Under the pieces are notes generated by a model that ran no database searches, was not told where the DNA came from, and saw only the letters and a program-made list of their open reading frames with translations. A stretch of DNA of 64,000 nt from CALBJU01 sp965247125 (lineage in GTDB: Bacteria; Bacteroidota; Rhodothermia; Rhodothermales; UBA10348): positions 1,364,001-1,428,000 of the forward strand of contig CBDFGO010000002.1 in the NCBI GenBank assembly GCA_965247125.1. The letters run 5' to 3'. The position numbers were made by a program, and so were the translations under genes. Shown here in pieces: positions 33,688 to 42,881 of this stretch (position 1 is its first letter; every line of letters starts with the position of its first letter).

Positions 33688-36384
33688 CTACTCTGAATTT
33701 GGGACAAGTTGCTTTAACTCTTCGGTCCAATTCACAACGACATTTATGCTTCCGATAGGATCGTGGATGTCGCGTACGACGATAAGAAAGTTTTCGCTTT
33801 CGCTATCATACTCAAAGCTAATAAGGGCTCCTTTGAGCACTTCGAGATCAAACAGAATCTCCCGATTGATCTCATTGCTTTCGTTGAGATTAACCGAAGC
33901 AGAGACCATGCTGGTAGTACTCGTGTAGAAAAGCTCTCTTCCATTTGAATTCCATTTCGGTCGACTCCCCCCACCTACGGAAACTCTTTGTTTACCTGAA
34001 AAATCCGACAATTTTCTGATATATACCTCAGCTTGACCGGCTTCATTCGACACGTACGCAATCCAATTTTCATCTGGAGAGATTACCGGCGAAGAAACGA
34101 TGGCACCCGGCTGAGATATAGCTCGGACTGAACCATTTTTAAGGTCGAGAACATCCGCAAGCAAATGTCCATCTTCTGCCATTTCGCCGAAACTGATAAA
34201 CCTACCGGAAGGTGACCAAGACACAAAATTTGTTGGATTTTGGTCCGAAGTAATTTTCCTTGCTGGAGTGCTATGGTCTACAGGTTCGATAAAAATTCCA
34301 CGACCCTGATTTGAGGAGCGATACGCAACCGAGTCTCCGTTCGGAGACCACACTGGACTGGAGTTGTTTCCCTCCACAGTGAATGGTTCTCTCGTTCCGG
34401 TCGTGCGATCACGAATCCAGATTTGGTCATTTGCTCCCTGCATGCCATAAAGAATTTGTTTGCCATCGGGAGAAATCTCGGCATTGGAAAAAGTTGCCGA
34501 CGAATCTTCAACGCTAACGAGTTTTCCGCCACGATCATACCATTCTACTCTGGTATGCTCTTCGATTTCTCCGCCGTCAAGAAACACCAATCTGCCATTT
34601 TTATCGACCGAATAATCAACTTGCCCATTTATTGCAGACATCGCCACACTTTGGGGCAACCTGACTGGATTGCCCACCGAACCTTTCTTTAAGTCAAAGA
34701 GCGAAGCCTTGAGTGATCCGCCTTCTCCATAAACTATGTGTCCAGTCGGAATGTATCGTGCATCCCTTCCGCCCGTGAGGATTGTTGAATACGTTCCCGA
34801 AGCGCCCGAATATTTCGCAATGCTCGATTCATTCCATGAGCTTCCTCTGGCTGAGCCGATAGTAAAAAGTATATCGTTGGTTCCCTCGATAAAGTGAGGA
34901 AAACGATGCGTCCTTTCCCCATTGAGGGAATCCAGCTTGGTAAGCCTTTTCGCCGTTCCCCCGTCCATAGGCTGTTCAATAAGTCCCGAATCGAAAAAAG
35001 AATACACGATACTATTGTTTGGACCCCACGTAATGCCCCTGCAACAGTCTCTTTCTACGGACGCTATTGTCTGAGGAGTGCCATCAGGTAGGGCAATTCG
35101 CTTCAGTTCTCTCGATATTGAATCGTAGTACCCCAGTTGTCGGCCATCTGGAGAAAAGAATGGTTCGCGGGCCAACTCAGTTTCTGGAGTGATGACATAC
35201 GACGAACGACCGTTCCGCTCCCGTACGAATATTCGACCTCCATCGCCTTGGTAAGCTATTGTTCGTCCATCGGGAGACGCACGTAGACGATGATACGTCC
35301 CAATTCTACCGATCTCTTCGTTGGGAGTTAGTACTAAGGAGTAATGTGCTGGATCGAGAGGAACGGTGCTCTCTGAAAACGCCAGATAGCCCAGTCCAAA
35401 CGTCACGATCGAAGCGACAGCAAGTACTGGCCATGCCGCTTTTGTGGCTGATAAAACAGACGGTTTTGGTTCTCGAATCACGTTCCCTGTTGCGGCTTGA
35501 ATCGGACGCGCTCCCGAAACGGTCCCCTGCTTCCGGGAAATCCCGCTCATGGTCAGGTCCACAGTTCGGAGGTCAACAATCAGGTCTTCGGCGCGTTGGT
35601 AGCGGTCGTCTGCTTTCTTCGCCAGACATTTACTGATGATCCACTCAAGTCCCATCGGGAATCCCGTGCGAATGGCCGTTAGGGCCGGTGGATTCTCATT
35701 TAGAATGTTGTAGACGACGGCTTGCTCATAGTCACCACCAAATGGGTTTTGGCCTGAACACATTTCATAGATGGTCACTCCCACCGCCCAAATATCAGTG
35801 CGGGCGTCTACCTCTTCTCCGCGTGCTTGCTCTGGGCTCATGTAGGCAACAGTGCCGAGCGTTGAGCCCATGCGCGTGAGCTTGGTCGACTGAGCGGTCT
35901 GGGCGAGTCCGAAGTCAAGCACCTTGGCTGACCCTTTGGCCGTTAACATGACGTTTGCCGCCTTGATGTCTCGGTGCACAATATCATTTTCATGAGCGGC
36001 TTCGAGGGCGCTTGCAATCTCGCTCGCAATTCGTACAGCTTCCTCCAGCTTCATCGGCCCCTGCTTGATGCGGTCCTCAAGCGTGTATCCTTCAATAAAC
36101 TCCATCGCAATGAAGGGGCGAATGTCGTCTGTATTCGAGCCTTCCGGGACGGCTTCGTCTATTTCGTAGACGGTCGCGATGTTGGGGTGAGAGAGGGATG
36201 CAGCGGCGCGAGCTTCGCGGTAGAACCGGGCCCGGTCATCATCGCTCGATAGAGCCGCCGCAGGGAGCACCTTGATAGCCACCGTGCGGTGCAGCTTCGT
36301 GTCTTCGCCCTTGTACACGATCCCCATACCACCACGGCCCAGTTCTTCGAGGATCTTGTAATGTGATAAGTTCTTGCCGACCAT
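33688..36384 (-). CDS. Ser/Thr protein kinase with TM segment and TolB-like propeller (copy 1)
   Basis: 898 residues from the ATG at 36384 (MVGKNLSHYKILEELGRGGMG); a longer frame upstream falls in the conserved promoter region and is rejected. The kinase domain (1-280) has the G-loop GRGGMGIVYK, K38, HRDIKAAN (D139, N144), DFGLA (D157) and MSPEQ. A single membrane helix lies at about 335-355, and then WD40/PD40-type propeller blades fill the rest (for example SPDGRQLGYYDS, SPNGDSVAYRSS, SPDENWIAYVSN). It is probably a membrane kinase with an extracytoplasmic sensor. Its 5' half closely resembles copies 2 and 3. The propeller region looks more AT-rich than surrounding genes. Confidence 0.93.
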   Translation of the reverse strand: MVGKNLSHYKILEELGRGGMGIVYKGEDTKLHRTVAIKVLPAAALSSDDDRARFYREARAAASLSHPNIATVYEIDEAVPEGSNTDDIRPFIAMEFIEGYTLEDRIKQGPMKLEEAVRIASEIASALEAAHENDIVHRDIKAANVMLTAKGSAKVLDFGLAQTAQSTKLTRMGSTLGTVAYMSPEQARGEEVDARTDIWAVGVTIYEMCSGQNPFGGDYEQAVVYNILNENPPALTAIRTGFPMGLEWIISKCLAKKADDRYQRAEDLIVDLRTVDLTMSGISRKQGTVSGARPIQAATGNVIREPKPSVLSATKAAWPVLAVASIVTFGLGYLAFSESTVPLDPAHYSLVLTPNEEIGRIGTYHRLRASPDGRTIAYQGDGGRIFVRERNGRSSYVITPETELAREPFFSPDGRQLGYYDSISRELKRIALPDGTPQTIASVERDCCRGITWGPNNSIVYSFFDSGLIEQPMDGGTAKRLTKLDSLNGERTHRFPHFIEGTNDILFTIGSARGSSWNESSIAKYSGASGTYSTILTGGRDARYIPTGHIVYGEGGSLKASLFDLKKGSVGNPVRLPQSVAMSAINGQVDYSVDKNGRLVFLDGGEIEEHTRVEWYDRGGKLVSVEDSSATFSNAEISPDGKQILYGMQGANDQIWIRDRTTGTREPFTVEGNNSSPVWSPNGDSVAYRSSNQGRGIFIEPVDHSTPARKITSDQNPTNFVSWSPSGRFISFGEMAEDGHLLADVLDLKNGSVRAISQPGAIVSSPVISPDENWIAYVSNEAGQAEVYIRKLSDFSGKQRVSVGGGSRPKWNSNGRELFYTSTTSMVSASVNLNESNEINREILFDLEVLKGALISFEYDSESENFLIVVRDIHDPIGSINVVVNWTEELKQLVPNSE

Positions 36385-36662
36385 GGTTCTATCATTCGGG
36401 GTGCGCACAAGAAACGGGGTCCAGGCGGGAAACACAATTGTTGGAGGTACCCCATCAAGAGTTGTATTTCGGGACTATCTCACTCGTTGACCTTGGTTGT
36501 ATTCCTGTCATGGATTACTGCACCGATCAGCTATTCTTCAAATGAGAGTGATTTGAGGCCCATTTGGAAGCAGGTAGATGCACAGGCAGAAGAGGCTTTA
36601 ATTCGTAGAGTTCTTCCAGGCTCTTTCTGAATTGGTTCGATTCTGTAACCGTTAGGGCAACA
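36385..36662 (-). repeat. Kinase-upstream repeat, copy 1, within a 547-bp gene-free stretch
   Basis: About 280 bp upstream of kinase 1 align over their whole length with the region upstream of kinase 2 (39848-40126), with scattered mismatches, ending at the GGGCAACA of a tRNA-like remnant. No ORF with protein character was seen here. The remainder of the gap (36663-36931) holds a hairpin, an unassigned stretch and a second tRNA-3' remnant, listed separately. Confidence 0.75.
36412..36430 (-). promoter_or_regulatory. Conserved kinase promoter-leader element, copy 1
   Basis: Plus-strand core AAACGGGGTCCAGGCGGGA starts 28 bp upstream of the kinase ATG. The same element, with one difference, sits at the same distance before kinases 2 and 3. 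The TATAATTG box seen upstream in the other two copies is changed here to ACAATTG. Confidence 0.65.
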
Positions 36663-36708
36663 TTGAAGCTCTCGTACGACATTTGTCGTCCGGGAGCTTC
36701 AACATTTT
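36653..36708 (+). repeat. tRNA-3'-end-like remnant plus orphan hairpin terminator
   Basis: GGTTCGATTC and TAGGGCAACA recall the T-arm and acceptor end of tRNA-Gln, with about five extra bases between them. An 18-bp stem with one mismatch (36663-36680 with 36685-36702) and CATTTTGG follow. The hairpin points rightward although no + strand gene precedes it. Confidence 0.5.
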
Positions 36709-36856
36709 GGTCCGCCCGAACAAGTTGTGATACTTCGAACCTTGATTTCTGCTAATCAGAAAAAGGGTTGACACCAGGGAGCGACACACGAGCAGATGGG
36801 GTCTCCAACTTTTCAGACCCGAAGGGTCGAATAAATGAGGGGCGAAGCCGCGAGCT

Positions 36857-36912
36857 AATCCTTGTAGGACAACAAGAAAACGCTTCAATACCGTTGATTA
36901 AATCGATATTGG
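36857..36912 (+). repeat. Decayed copy of tRNA-Gln 3' end and its terminator
   Basis: AATCCTTGTAGGACAACA (36857-36874) matches the tRNA-Gln 3' end with one mismatch. ATACCGTTGATTAAATCGAT... (36888-36912) matches the interior of the tRNA terminator with one mismatch in 25. The order and spacing equal those at the intact tRNA, so this is a true duplicate rather than chance. Confidence 0.8.
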
Positions 36913-36931
36913 AGGTTATCTATCGTGGAGG

Positions 36932-39847
36932 TTACCTGGGTTCTCCGGCGCTTTGAAGCACAAGCTCGTCGAGTCTGCTTCGAGCGTCTTCTACTTGAGG
37001 TTGAAGGTGCGGGTCCGCCTCCGCCCACAATTCAACGAAGCGTCCATAGTAATCAATTGCGGAGTCGATGTCACCGAGCTCTTCGTACAGTTGCGCCACT
37101 CTCAAGAACTTGGGTCCTTCCCAGGCCGCATCAATGTGGTCCATTCCGTCATTGATTGATCGGTATGTGGCGATGGCTTCCTCCTTGCGTTCTAGGGAAA
37201 CCAGGGCCTCTGCCCAGGTAGACCGGGCAACGGCGTCAAAGCTGAGAATCATTCTTCCGATCCCCTTCTGGATGAAATAATTCAATCCTTCTGACAAAGC
37301 TTCGGCAGCAGACTCCCATTCGTTTGCCTGAAAATACTTGAAGCCATCGAGTCGGCGAAGAAAATGATAAGCGAGGCTTGTCGGGCCTTCTTCATCAGCA
37401 CGCCCTTTGATGTCCCTGAAGCGGATTTCAAAACCATCGGTGTCTCGTAGTTTGAGCCGGACCTGTGCAGAGATGTACCACAATACGATATCCACATCTT
37501 CTTCGGCGATCAGCAATTCCTCTGCCAGGTCAGTACGGTCAGAATCTGGCGCGTCAAGCCACGCCATTAATGCTGATTCTGCGTCCAGAAGGAATTCAGG
37601 GTCTGCCTCTGATCCGGGCAGGAGTGCGGCGTGGGCTCTCAGCACATCCCGCCGAAAGGGTTGTTGTTCGAATTGATCCAGGTACTGCTTTGCCCAATCA
37701 ACTTTACCAACTGCCAGTTTAGCCCAAATGTTGTGGAGTCGGATTCTGCGGATTCCGCTCTGCCCGTTGTTCAGCTCATCATCCAGCCTATCAAGATCGT
37801 TCCAACGGAAAGCGGCTCCGAAAGTCCAGGAGAGGTCCCAAGGGATCCCATCTCCCATCTGGCCAGATTGAACGATTTCCTGCACTACCTCAGCGATGCG
37901 GAGGGAATCGTGCTTGATAAAGGCATCCAGTTCGTCAGTCCAGGGGTTTTCTGAAAGGAATCTGTCTCTGACTTCATTCGCGCGTTCAATCTCCCTATCT
38001 CGAATCAGTTGCGTATACAAATGTATGGTGTACTCGACGTTCGTTGGATCCAGATCGAGAACCTGGTAAAAAAGGGGAATGGCTTCTGAAGCTGACTTGA
38101 TTGGACGCCGGTTTGGTCCCGAATGATAGATAAGGTCGGCCAGTCTGCCCAACCCCTTCACGTCGTCCGGATAGTCCCTGAGAAACCCCCTGATCCGCTC
38201 CTCGGCATTGCCTGAATAAAAATCACTGAGTCGGTAGAGGCGGCGTAGTCGTGGTGGCAGAGAATCTTTGTAGGGCTCCACTTCTCGAAAATATGGGGTA
38301 GAAAAGGTGGTAAGCATGGCGTAAGCTCGAGCGCGAGCATACCAGGCAGTTCCCATTGTCGAGTCGAAAGAAATGGCCAATTCGGCAAGTCTTGCACCAT
38401 CGGTAAATCTTCCCTCGCGCACGGCGGTTTCAGCCTCAATGAGGTATTTGAGTGCTTCGAATGATGTGGTGGTCGGTGTAACCAGCTCTGCACTTTCCAT
38501 ACTCGTACCCGCAAGCTGGAGGCGAATAAGTTGCAAGGCGAGATCGTCGATGGAGGCCGGGAGATCACCGTCCAAATTGAACGTCGTTTTCGCCTCCCCG
38601 AGTTCGCTGCCTTCCAGATCGTACACTCTGGCCAGTATTTCGGTGCGAGTCCCCGCTCGAACAACAGATCCCAAAACGAATCTGTCGGCGAACATGCTGG
38701 AGGCGCTGACCCCACTTTCATCGGGATCGAAGAAGGTATTTGGGTCGGTCTCAACTCTTGCAAGAACCCGGTTTGCGTCAATGGCCCGGATGGAACCCAC
38801 GCCATCCATCCGATCAGAGAGCAGGCTGACCATTCCCTCGTGCAGGCTTGTCAACGCATCATCACCCTGGATGCTGAAAGGAAATACCACCACCGCATTA
38901 TTGTCGATTGTTGAATCGGGAGTTGATGACCGTCCAAGCGTGAACCAGACCAAAGCCACCAGAACCAGAGCGGCGAATCCGATCACCGGATAGTTCAGCG
39001 TTTTCCGGGTTACGGCTGCCGCAGGCCTGCTGCTAGTGATATTCAGTGCGGGAAGAAGTGGGCCAAGATCCGCCAGGAGGTCGTTCGCGCTCTGGTACCG
39101 TTCGTCGGCTTTCTTGGCTAGACAGCGAAGCACGATGTCTTCCAGGCCATCAGGAAAATCTGTGGAAAGTGGCGCCGGGTTTTCGTTCAATATGGCATAT
39201 CCGACTGCGGCTTCGTAGTCGCCGGCAAACGGACGTGAGCCGGCCAGCATCTCATACAACACGGCTCCAAGCGCCCAGATGTCTGCACGATGACCGACCT
39301 CCTGTCCCTGCATCTGCTCTGGACTCATGTATGCCGCCGTGCCCATCGTCGAGCCGGTCTTCGTGATGTCCACGCCACCCGCGAATTTGGCAAGACCAAA
39401 ATCCAGGATCTTGATCTCATCATGGTCTGTGACCATGATGTTTGCAGGCTTGATATCGCGATGGGTGATGCCGGCTTCGTGTGCTCGATCCAGACCTTTC
39501 GCACTTTGAACAGCATATGAAATGGCAATTTCAACAGGGATTGCTCCGTCCTGAAGCCGCTCCTTCAAGGTTATGCCTTCGATGCACTCCATGACCATGA
39601 ACATCTGGCCTTCGTGTTCACTTACCTCATGAATTGTGCAGATGTTGGCGTGCGTCAGCCTGGCAGAAGCTTTCGCCTCGACCATGAATCGCTCCCGTGA
39701 AGAGTCGTCTCGGCCGAGTGCATCTGGAAGAAACTTCAGCGCCACAATCCGATCCAACTTGGTATCCTTTGCACGATACACCACACCCATTCCACCCCGG
39801 CCGAGCTCTTCGAGGATCTTGTAGTGCGATAAAGACTTGCCAACCAT
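36932..39847 (-). CDS. Ser/Thr protein kinase with TM segment and TPR region (copy 2)
   Basis: 971 residues from the ATG at 39847 (MVGKSLSHYKILEELGRGGMG). Kinase motifs are intact: GRGGMGVVYR, K38, THRDIKPANI (D131), DFGLA (D149) and MSPEQ. A membrane helix at about 300-318 (GFAALVLVALVWFTLG) is followed by a TolB/cyclase-associated-like segment (VVVFPFSIQGDDAL...LLSDRMDGVGSIRAID), then a long tetratricopeptide-like helical array instead of the propeller of copies 1 and 3. The N-terminal part and about 280 bp of upstream DNA are shared with copy 1, so the two appear to be duplicates with swapped C-terminal modules. Confidence 0.93.
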   Translation of the reverse strand: MVGKSLSHYKILEELGRGGMGVVYRAKDTKLDRIVALKFLPDALGRDDSSRERFMVEAKASARLTHANICTIHEVSEHEGQMFMVMECIEGITLKERLQDGAIPVEIAISYAVQSAKGLDRAHEAGITHRDIKPANIMVTDHDEIKILDFGLAKFAGGVDITKTGSTMGTAAYMSPEQMQGQEVGHRADIWALGAVLYEMLAGSRPFAGDYEAAVGYAILNENPAPLSTDFPDGLEDIVLRCLAKKADERYQSANDLLADLGPLLPALNITSSRPAAAVTRKTLNYPVIGFAALVLVALVWFTLGRSSTPDSTIDNNAVVVFPFSIQGDDALTSLHEGMVSLLSDRMDGVGSIRAIDANRVLARVETDPNTFFDPDESGVSASSMFADRFVLGSVVRAGTRTEILARVYDLEGSELGEAKTTFNLDGDLPASIDDLALQLIRLQLAGTSMESAELVTPTTTSFEALKYLIEAETAVREGRFTDGARLAELAISFDSTMGTAWYARARAYAMLTTFSTPYFREVEPYKDSLPPRLRRLYRLSDFYSGNAEERIRGFLRDYPDDVKGLGRLADLIYHSGPNRRPIKSASEAIPLFYQVLDLDPTNVEYTIHLYTQLIRDREIERANEVRDRFLSENPWTDELDAFIKHDSLRIAEVVQEIVQSGQMGDGIPWDLSWTFGAAFRWNDLDRLDDELNNGQSGIRRIRLHNIWAKLAVGKVDWAKQYLDQFEQQPFRRDVLRAHAALLPGSEADPEFLLDAESALMAWLDAPDSDRTDLAEELLIAEEDVDIVLWYISAQVRLKLRDTDGFEIRFRDIKGRADEEGPTSLAYHFLRRLDGFKYFQANEWESAAEALSEGLNYFIQKGIGRMILSFDAVARSTWAEALVSLERKEEAIATYRSINDGMDHIDAAWEGPKFLRVAQLYEELGDIDSAIDYYGRFVELWAEADPHLQPQVEDARSRLDELVLQSAGEPR

Positions 39848-40126
39848 GGTTCTATCATTCAGGGTGCGCACAAGAAACGGGGTCTAGGCGGGAAACACAA
39901 TTATAGACGGTTGTCCATCAAGAGATTAATTCCAGGACTATCTCACTCGTTGATATTGGTTCTAATCCTGTGATGGACTACGACACCTATCGACTTTTCC
40001 TCAAACGAAAGTCATTTGAGGCCCTATTGGAAGCAAGCAGCTACACAGGTAGAAGAGGCTTCAATTCGTAAAGCTCTTCCAAGCTCTTTCTGAATTGGTT
40101 CGATTCTGCAACTGTCAGGGCAACAA
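39848..40126 (-). repeat. Kinase-upstream repeat, copy 2, filling most of a 329-bp gap
   Basis: Homologous to 36385-36662 over its full length, including the stretch that ends in GGGCAACA. No coding sequence was seen in this gap; the remainder is the terminator at 40136-40167. Confidence 0.75.
39875..39905 (-). promoter_or_regulatory. Conserved kinase promoter-leader element, copy 2
   Basis: Core AAACGGGGTCTAGGCGGGA at 39875-39893, 28 bp from the ATG. On the - strand TATAATTGTG (39905-39896) lies just upstream and resembles a -10 box. Confidence 0.65.
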
Positions 40127-40167
40127 CGTAGAAGCCCCGTAGTCACAAAGTGGCTACGGGATTTTTT
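40117..40167 (+). repeat. tRNA-3'-end-like remnant with perfect orphan terminator
   Basis: AGGGCAACAACG (40117-40128) is identical to the bases at the end of tRNA-Gln. It is followed by CCCGTAGTCAC-AAA-GTGGCTACGGG (40136-40160) and six T residues, an excellent rightward terminator with no + strand gene before it. The hairpin sequence is homologous to the one after the attR-like copy at 55792. Confidence 0.65.
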
Positions 40168-40176
40168 GCATTCTGC

Positions 40177-42777
40177 CTACCAATCCCGAATGACTTCGAG
40201 CGGAATCGAGAATTGGGGATGATCCGCGCCGCTGATGGACAAAAGAACCCGATCCCCATCAGGATGAAGGGAAAACGCAGTCTGCTCCTTTCGGAATGGG
40301 TCGAATTGAACACGATCCACGGGAATTACATTGGTCGTTATCTGCAGCCGGCCACCTGACTCTGAAAGGGTGGAATATTCCATCTTCCCGCTTCGGTTGA
40401 TATAAAATATTTGATCGCTCGCTCCATTCCAGGTGATTTGATTTGCGCCCGAACGTGACACCGCTGTAGGAGCTCCAAGATCCGGCCACGACCTCAGATA
40501 GACCTGTTTAGTCGAGGGGCTATTTCCCGACTCGTATGCAATCCATTTACGATCAGGAGAAACCCGTGCGCGGTACACATTGGGCTCTGTGTCGAGTAGC
40601 TCGACTTCCAAATCCGATTCCATATCTGCCATCCACAATTCGCTTCTATGTTCATCAGTGTTGAGCGACGTGAAGAGGATTACACTATCGGACGGCACCC
40701 AGTGAACTTCTCGTGGCCTTGAAACAGCCGATGAGAACACAACACTGTTTACGTCATTGGAAAAATTAAAGATGTTGAAATCCGACTCCTGCAGATACAA
40801 CAATTTCTGCGAATCAGACGACCAGGAATGTTGGAGGGTGAAATTAGGGAACTGGTAATCCTGCAAAAGATCCCTCTCAAAATTATACACGTACATCGCC
40901 TGCCCAGACACGGCCCACCTACTACCATCGGGAGAAAGGGAACGCTTCCACGCATCGGGTTCCACTGTAATCGTATCCTGGCTGGCCTTCCCATCCAAAT
41001 CGTACCACTGGTATCGCATCGTCCCTGTGCCCAGCCGTTCGTGTTCTACATAGAGAATGGTTTTATCCCTGACGGACAGCGCCCCCCGGCCCCCGGGAGT
41101 CCACAACGAAGCGAAAAGTGCCTCAGGTGTCCCCGAAAATGATTTATTGTCCACATCGTAGTGTTGCTTGAACACCGTTGCATCGAGGTCTTCAAACTCG
41201 AGGTAGACCATCCAGTCAGGATTGGCAATGTGCGCACCTGCGACGGATGCAACTTCCGTAAACTCTGACCTACCAATAGCACCTTGGAAGACGGGACCAG
41301 GCCCACTGCGACTCATCACAAAGTCGACGCCGTTTGGATGAAATGTGGGCCGACCTCCGATGGAACGGAGGTCTTCTACAGTGAAGGCAAGTATATCGCT
41401 GCCGTCCAGTTCGGAAAACGAAAACAAGCCCTCTGGAGTTCGAAAGAGAATTGTGCCCTGAGATCCCCAGGCGGCCGAAGTAATGAAGTGGGAGCCAGTC
41501 TCGATGGATCGAGAAGGCCCACCCGCTATACTGACGGCTTTCATATAGTTCTGCGAGAGATATCCGTTCTGCTCTCCATCTGCAGACCAGAACGGAGACT
41601 CTGCTCCTTCGGTGTCTGCGATGGGACGCTCCTCACCGGTAGCCATATTTCGGATCCATAAACGCCCCCCATCGAGTGCCGGCCAGGAGACATATACCAT
41701 CGACTGCTCGTCTGGAGACAGATGAAACGGTTGGAAATAATTGAACCCCGCGCTCCCTGTGAGAAAAATGTTGGATTTCAATTGTAGCGGAGGGGGGACG
41801 CTCGGCTGCGAGAAGAATGAAGCAAGCGCCAAACCGGTTGTGATGACGAGGGCCGCGCCCATCCACACAATGGTTTTTGAACTTCTTTTACTTGGTGTGG
41901 ATGCGGCCGGAGGGCGAAGCGACGAAGAAGAAGCAATCGAAGCGAGGTCCATCGCTCGCAAGTCTGCTATCAGATCTCCTGCTGTCTGGTACCGGTGAGC
42001 TGCGTCTTTTCGCAGCAGCTTTTGCGTGATGCGCTCCAGTTCGATCGGGACGCCAGTCCGAACCGCTGTCAGTGGCTCGGGGTCTAGGTTCAAAATGGAG
42101 TACACTACGGCTTGTTCATAGTCGCCTGGGTACGGGTGGTGCCCCACGACCATTTCATACAAAGTGATTCCAAGTGCCCACAAATCAGTCCGGTGGTCAA
42201 CCTCTTCTCCGCGGGCCTGCTCGGGACTCATGTATGCTATCGTTCCGAGAGTCGATCCCATGCGCGTCAGCATAGTTGAATGGGTGGTCTTGGCGAGCCC
42301 AAAATCCAACACTTTGGCCTCTCCCTTGGCTGTTAGCATCACGTTGGCACTCTTGATGTCGCGATGAACAATCGTCTTTTCGTGCGCTGCTTCCAGAGCT
42401 CTTGCAATCTGGATAGACAGGTCCACAGCCTGCTTGATGTTCAGCGGTGCTTTTTTGATGCGAGCGGCCAGCGATTCACCATCGACATACTCCATGGCAA
42501 TGAACGGACTGGCCTGGGTACCGTGGGGAGCATCCGATGGAACGGCCTCGTCGATCTCAAAAACCGAAGCAATATTTGGATGATGTAGCTGAGCAGCCGC
42601 TTTTGCTTCTCGATAGAATCGGGCGCGGTCGTCATCATCGGCGAGCGCGGCCGAAGGAAGCACCTTGATGGCTACCATACGATCAAGCTTGGTGTCCGTC
42701 GCTTTGTAGACAATCCCCATGCCGCCCCGACCGAGCTCGTCGGTAATCTGATAGTGCGATAAGGATGTGCCGACCAT
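40177..42777 (-). CDS. Ser/Thr protein kinase with TM segment and TolB-like propeller (copy 3)
   Basis: 866 residues, starting MVGTSLSHYQITDELGRGGMG. The kinase domain has K38, HRDIKSANV, DFGLAKT and MSPEQARGEEVDHRTDLW. A membrane helix (TIVWMGAALVITTGLALASFF, about 300-320) precedes PD40-type blades (SPDEQSMVYVSW, SPDGSRWAVSG, SPDRKWIAYESG). It follows the same plan as copy 1 but with a clearly diverged sensor. Homology to the other copies upstream of the gene is limited to about 60 bp containing the promoter-leader element. Bacterial kinases of this PknB-like type phosphorylate regulators in response to envelope signals; the targets here are unknown. Confidence 0.93.
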   Translation of the reverse strand: MVGTSLSHYQITDELGRGGMGIVYKATDTKLDRMVAIKVLPSAALADDDDRARFYREAKAAAQLHHPNIASVFEIDEAVPSDAPHGTQASPFIAMEYVDGESLAARIKKAPLNIKQAVDLSIQIARALEAAHEKTIVHRDIKSANVMLTAKGEAKVLDFGLAKTTHSTMLTRMGSTLGTIAYMSPEQARGEEVDHRTDLWALGITLYEMVVGHHPYPGDYEQAVVYSILNLDPEPLTAVRTGVPIELERITQKLLRKDAAHRYQTAGDLIADLRAMDLASIASSSSLRPPAASTPSKRSSKTIVWMGAALVITTGLALASFFSQPSVPPPLQLKSNIFLTGSAGFNYFQPFHLSPDEQSMVYVSWPALDGGRLWIRNMATGEERPIADTEGAESPFWSADGEQNGYLSQNYMKAVSIAGGPSRSIETGSHFITSAAWGSQGTILFRTPEGLFSFSELDGSDILAFTVEDLRSIGGRPTFHPNGVDFVMSRSGPGPVFQGAIGRSEFTEVASVAGAHIANPDWMVYLEFEDLDATVFKQHYDVDNKSFSGTPEALFASLWTPGGRGALSVRDKTILYVEHERLGTGTMRYQWYDLDGKASQDTITVEPDAWKRSLSPDGSRWAVSGQAMYVYNFERDLLQDYQFPNFTLQHSWSSDSQKLLYLQESDFNIFNFSNDVNSVVFSSAVSRPREVHWVPSDSVILFTSLNTDEHRSELWMADMESDLEVELLDTEPNVYRARVSPDRKWIAYESGNSPSTKQVYLRSWPDLGAPTAVSRSGANQITWNGASDQIFYINRSGKMEYSTLSESGGRLQITTNVIPVDRVQFDPFRKEQTAFSLHPDGDRVLLSISGADHPQFSIPLEVIRDW

Positions 42778-42804
42778 GAGGTTCTCGGAATGATCAGCTC
42801 AAAG

Positions 42805-42835
42805 AAACGGGGTCTAGGCGGGATACGCAATTATA
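42805..42835 (-). promoter_or_regulatory. Conserved kinase promoter-leader element, copy 3
   Basis: Core AAACGGGGTCTAGGCGGGA at 42805-42823, exactly 28 bp from the ATG. On the - strand TATAATTGCG lies just upstream (42835-42826). Conservation here contrasts with the unrelated DNA further upstream. Confidence 0.7.
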
Positions 42836-42881
42836 GGTGATTATCGTAGACAAGGATTGCCGAAACTTCTCGAGCGTAGTG

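Noticed and set aside
36652..36888. 78-codon - strand ORF in the gap between kinases 1 and 2
   Set aside because: It spans hairpin and tRNA-remnant sequences and shows no protein family pattern or start signal.
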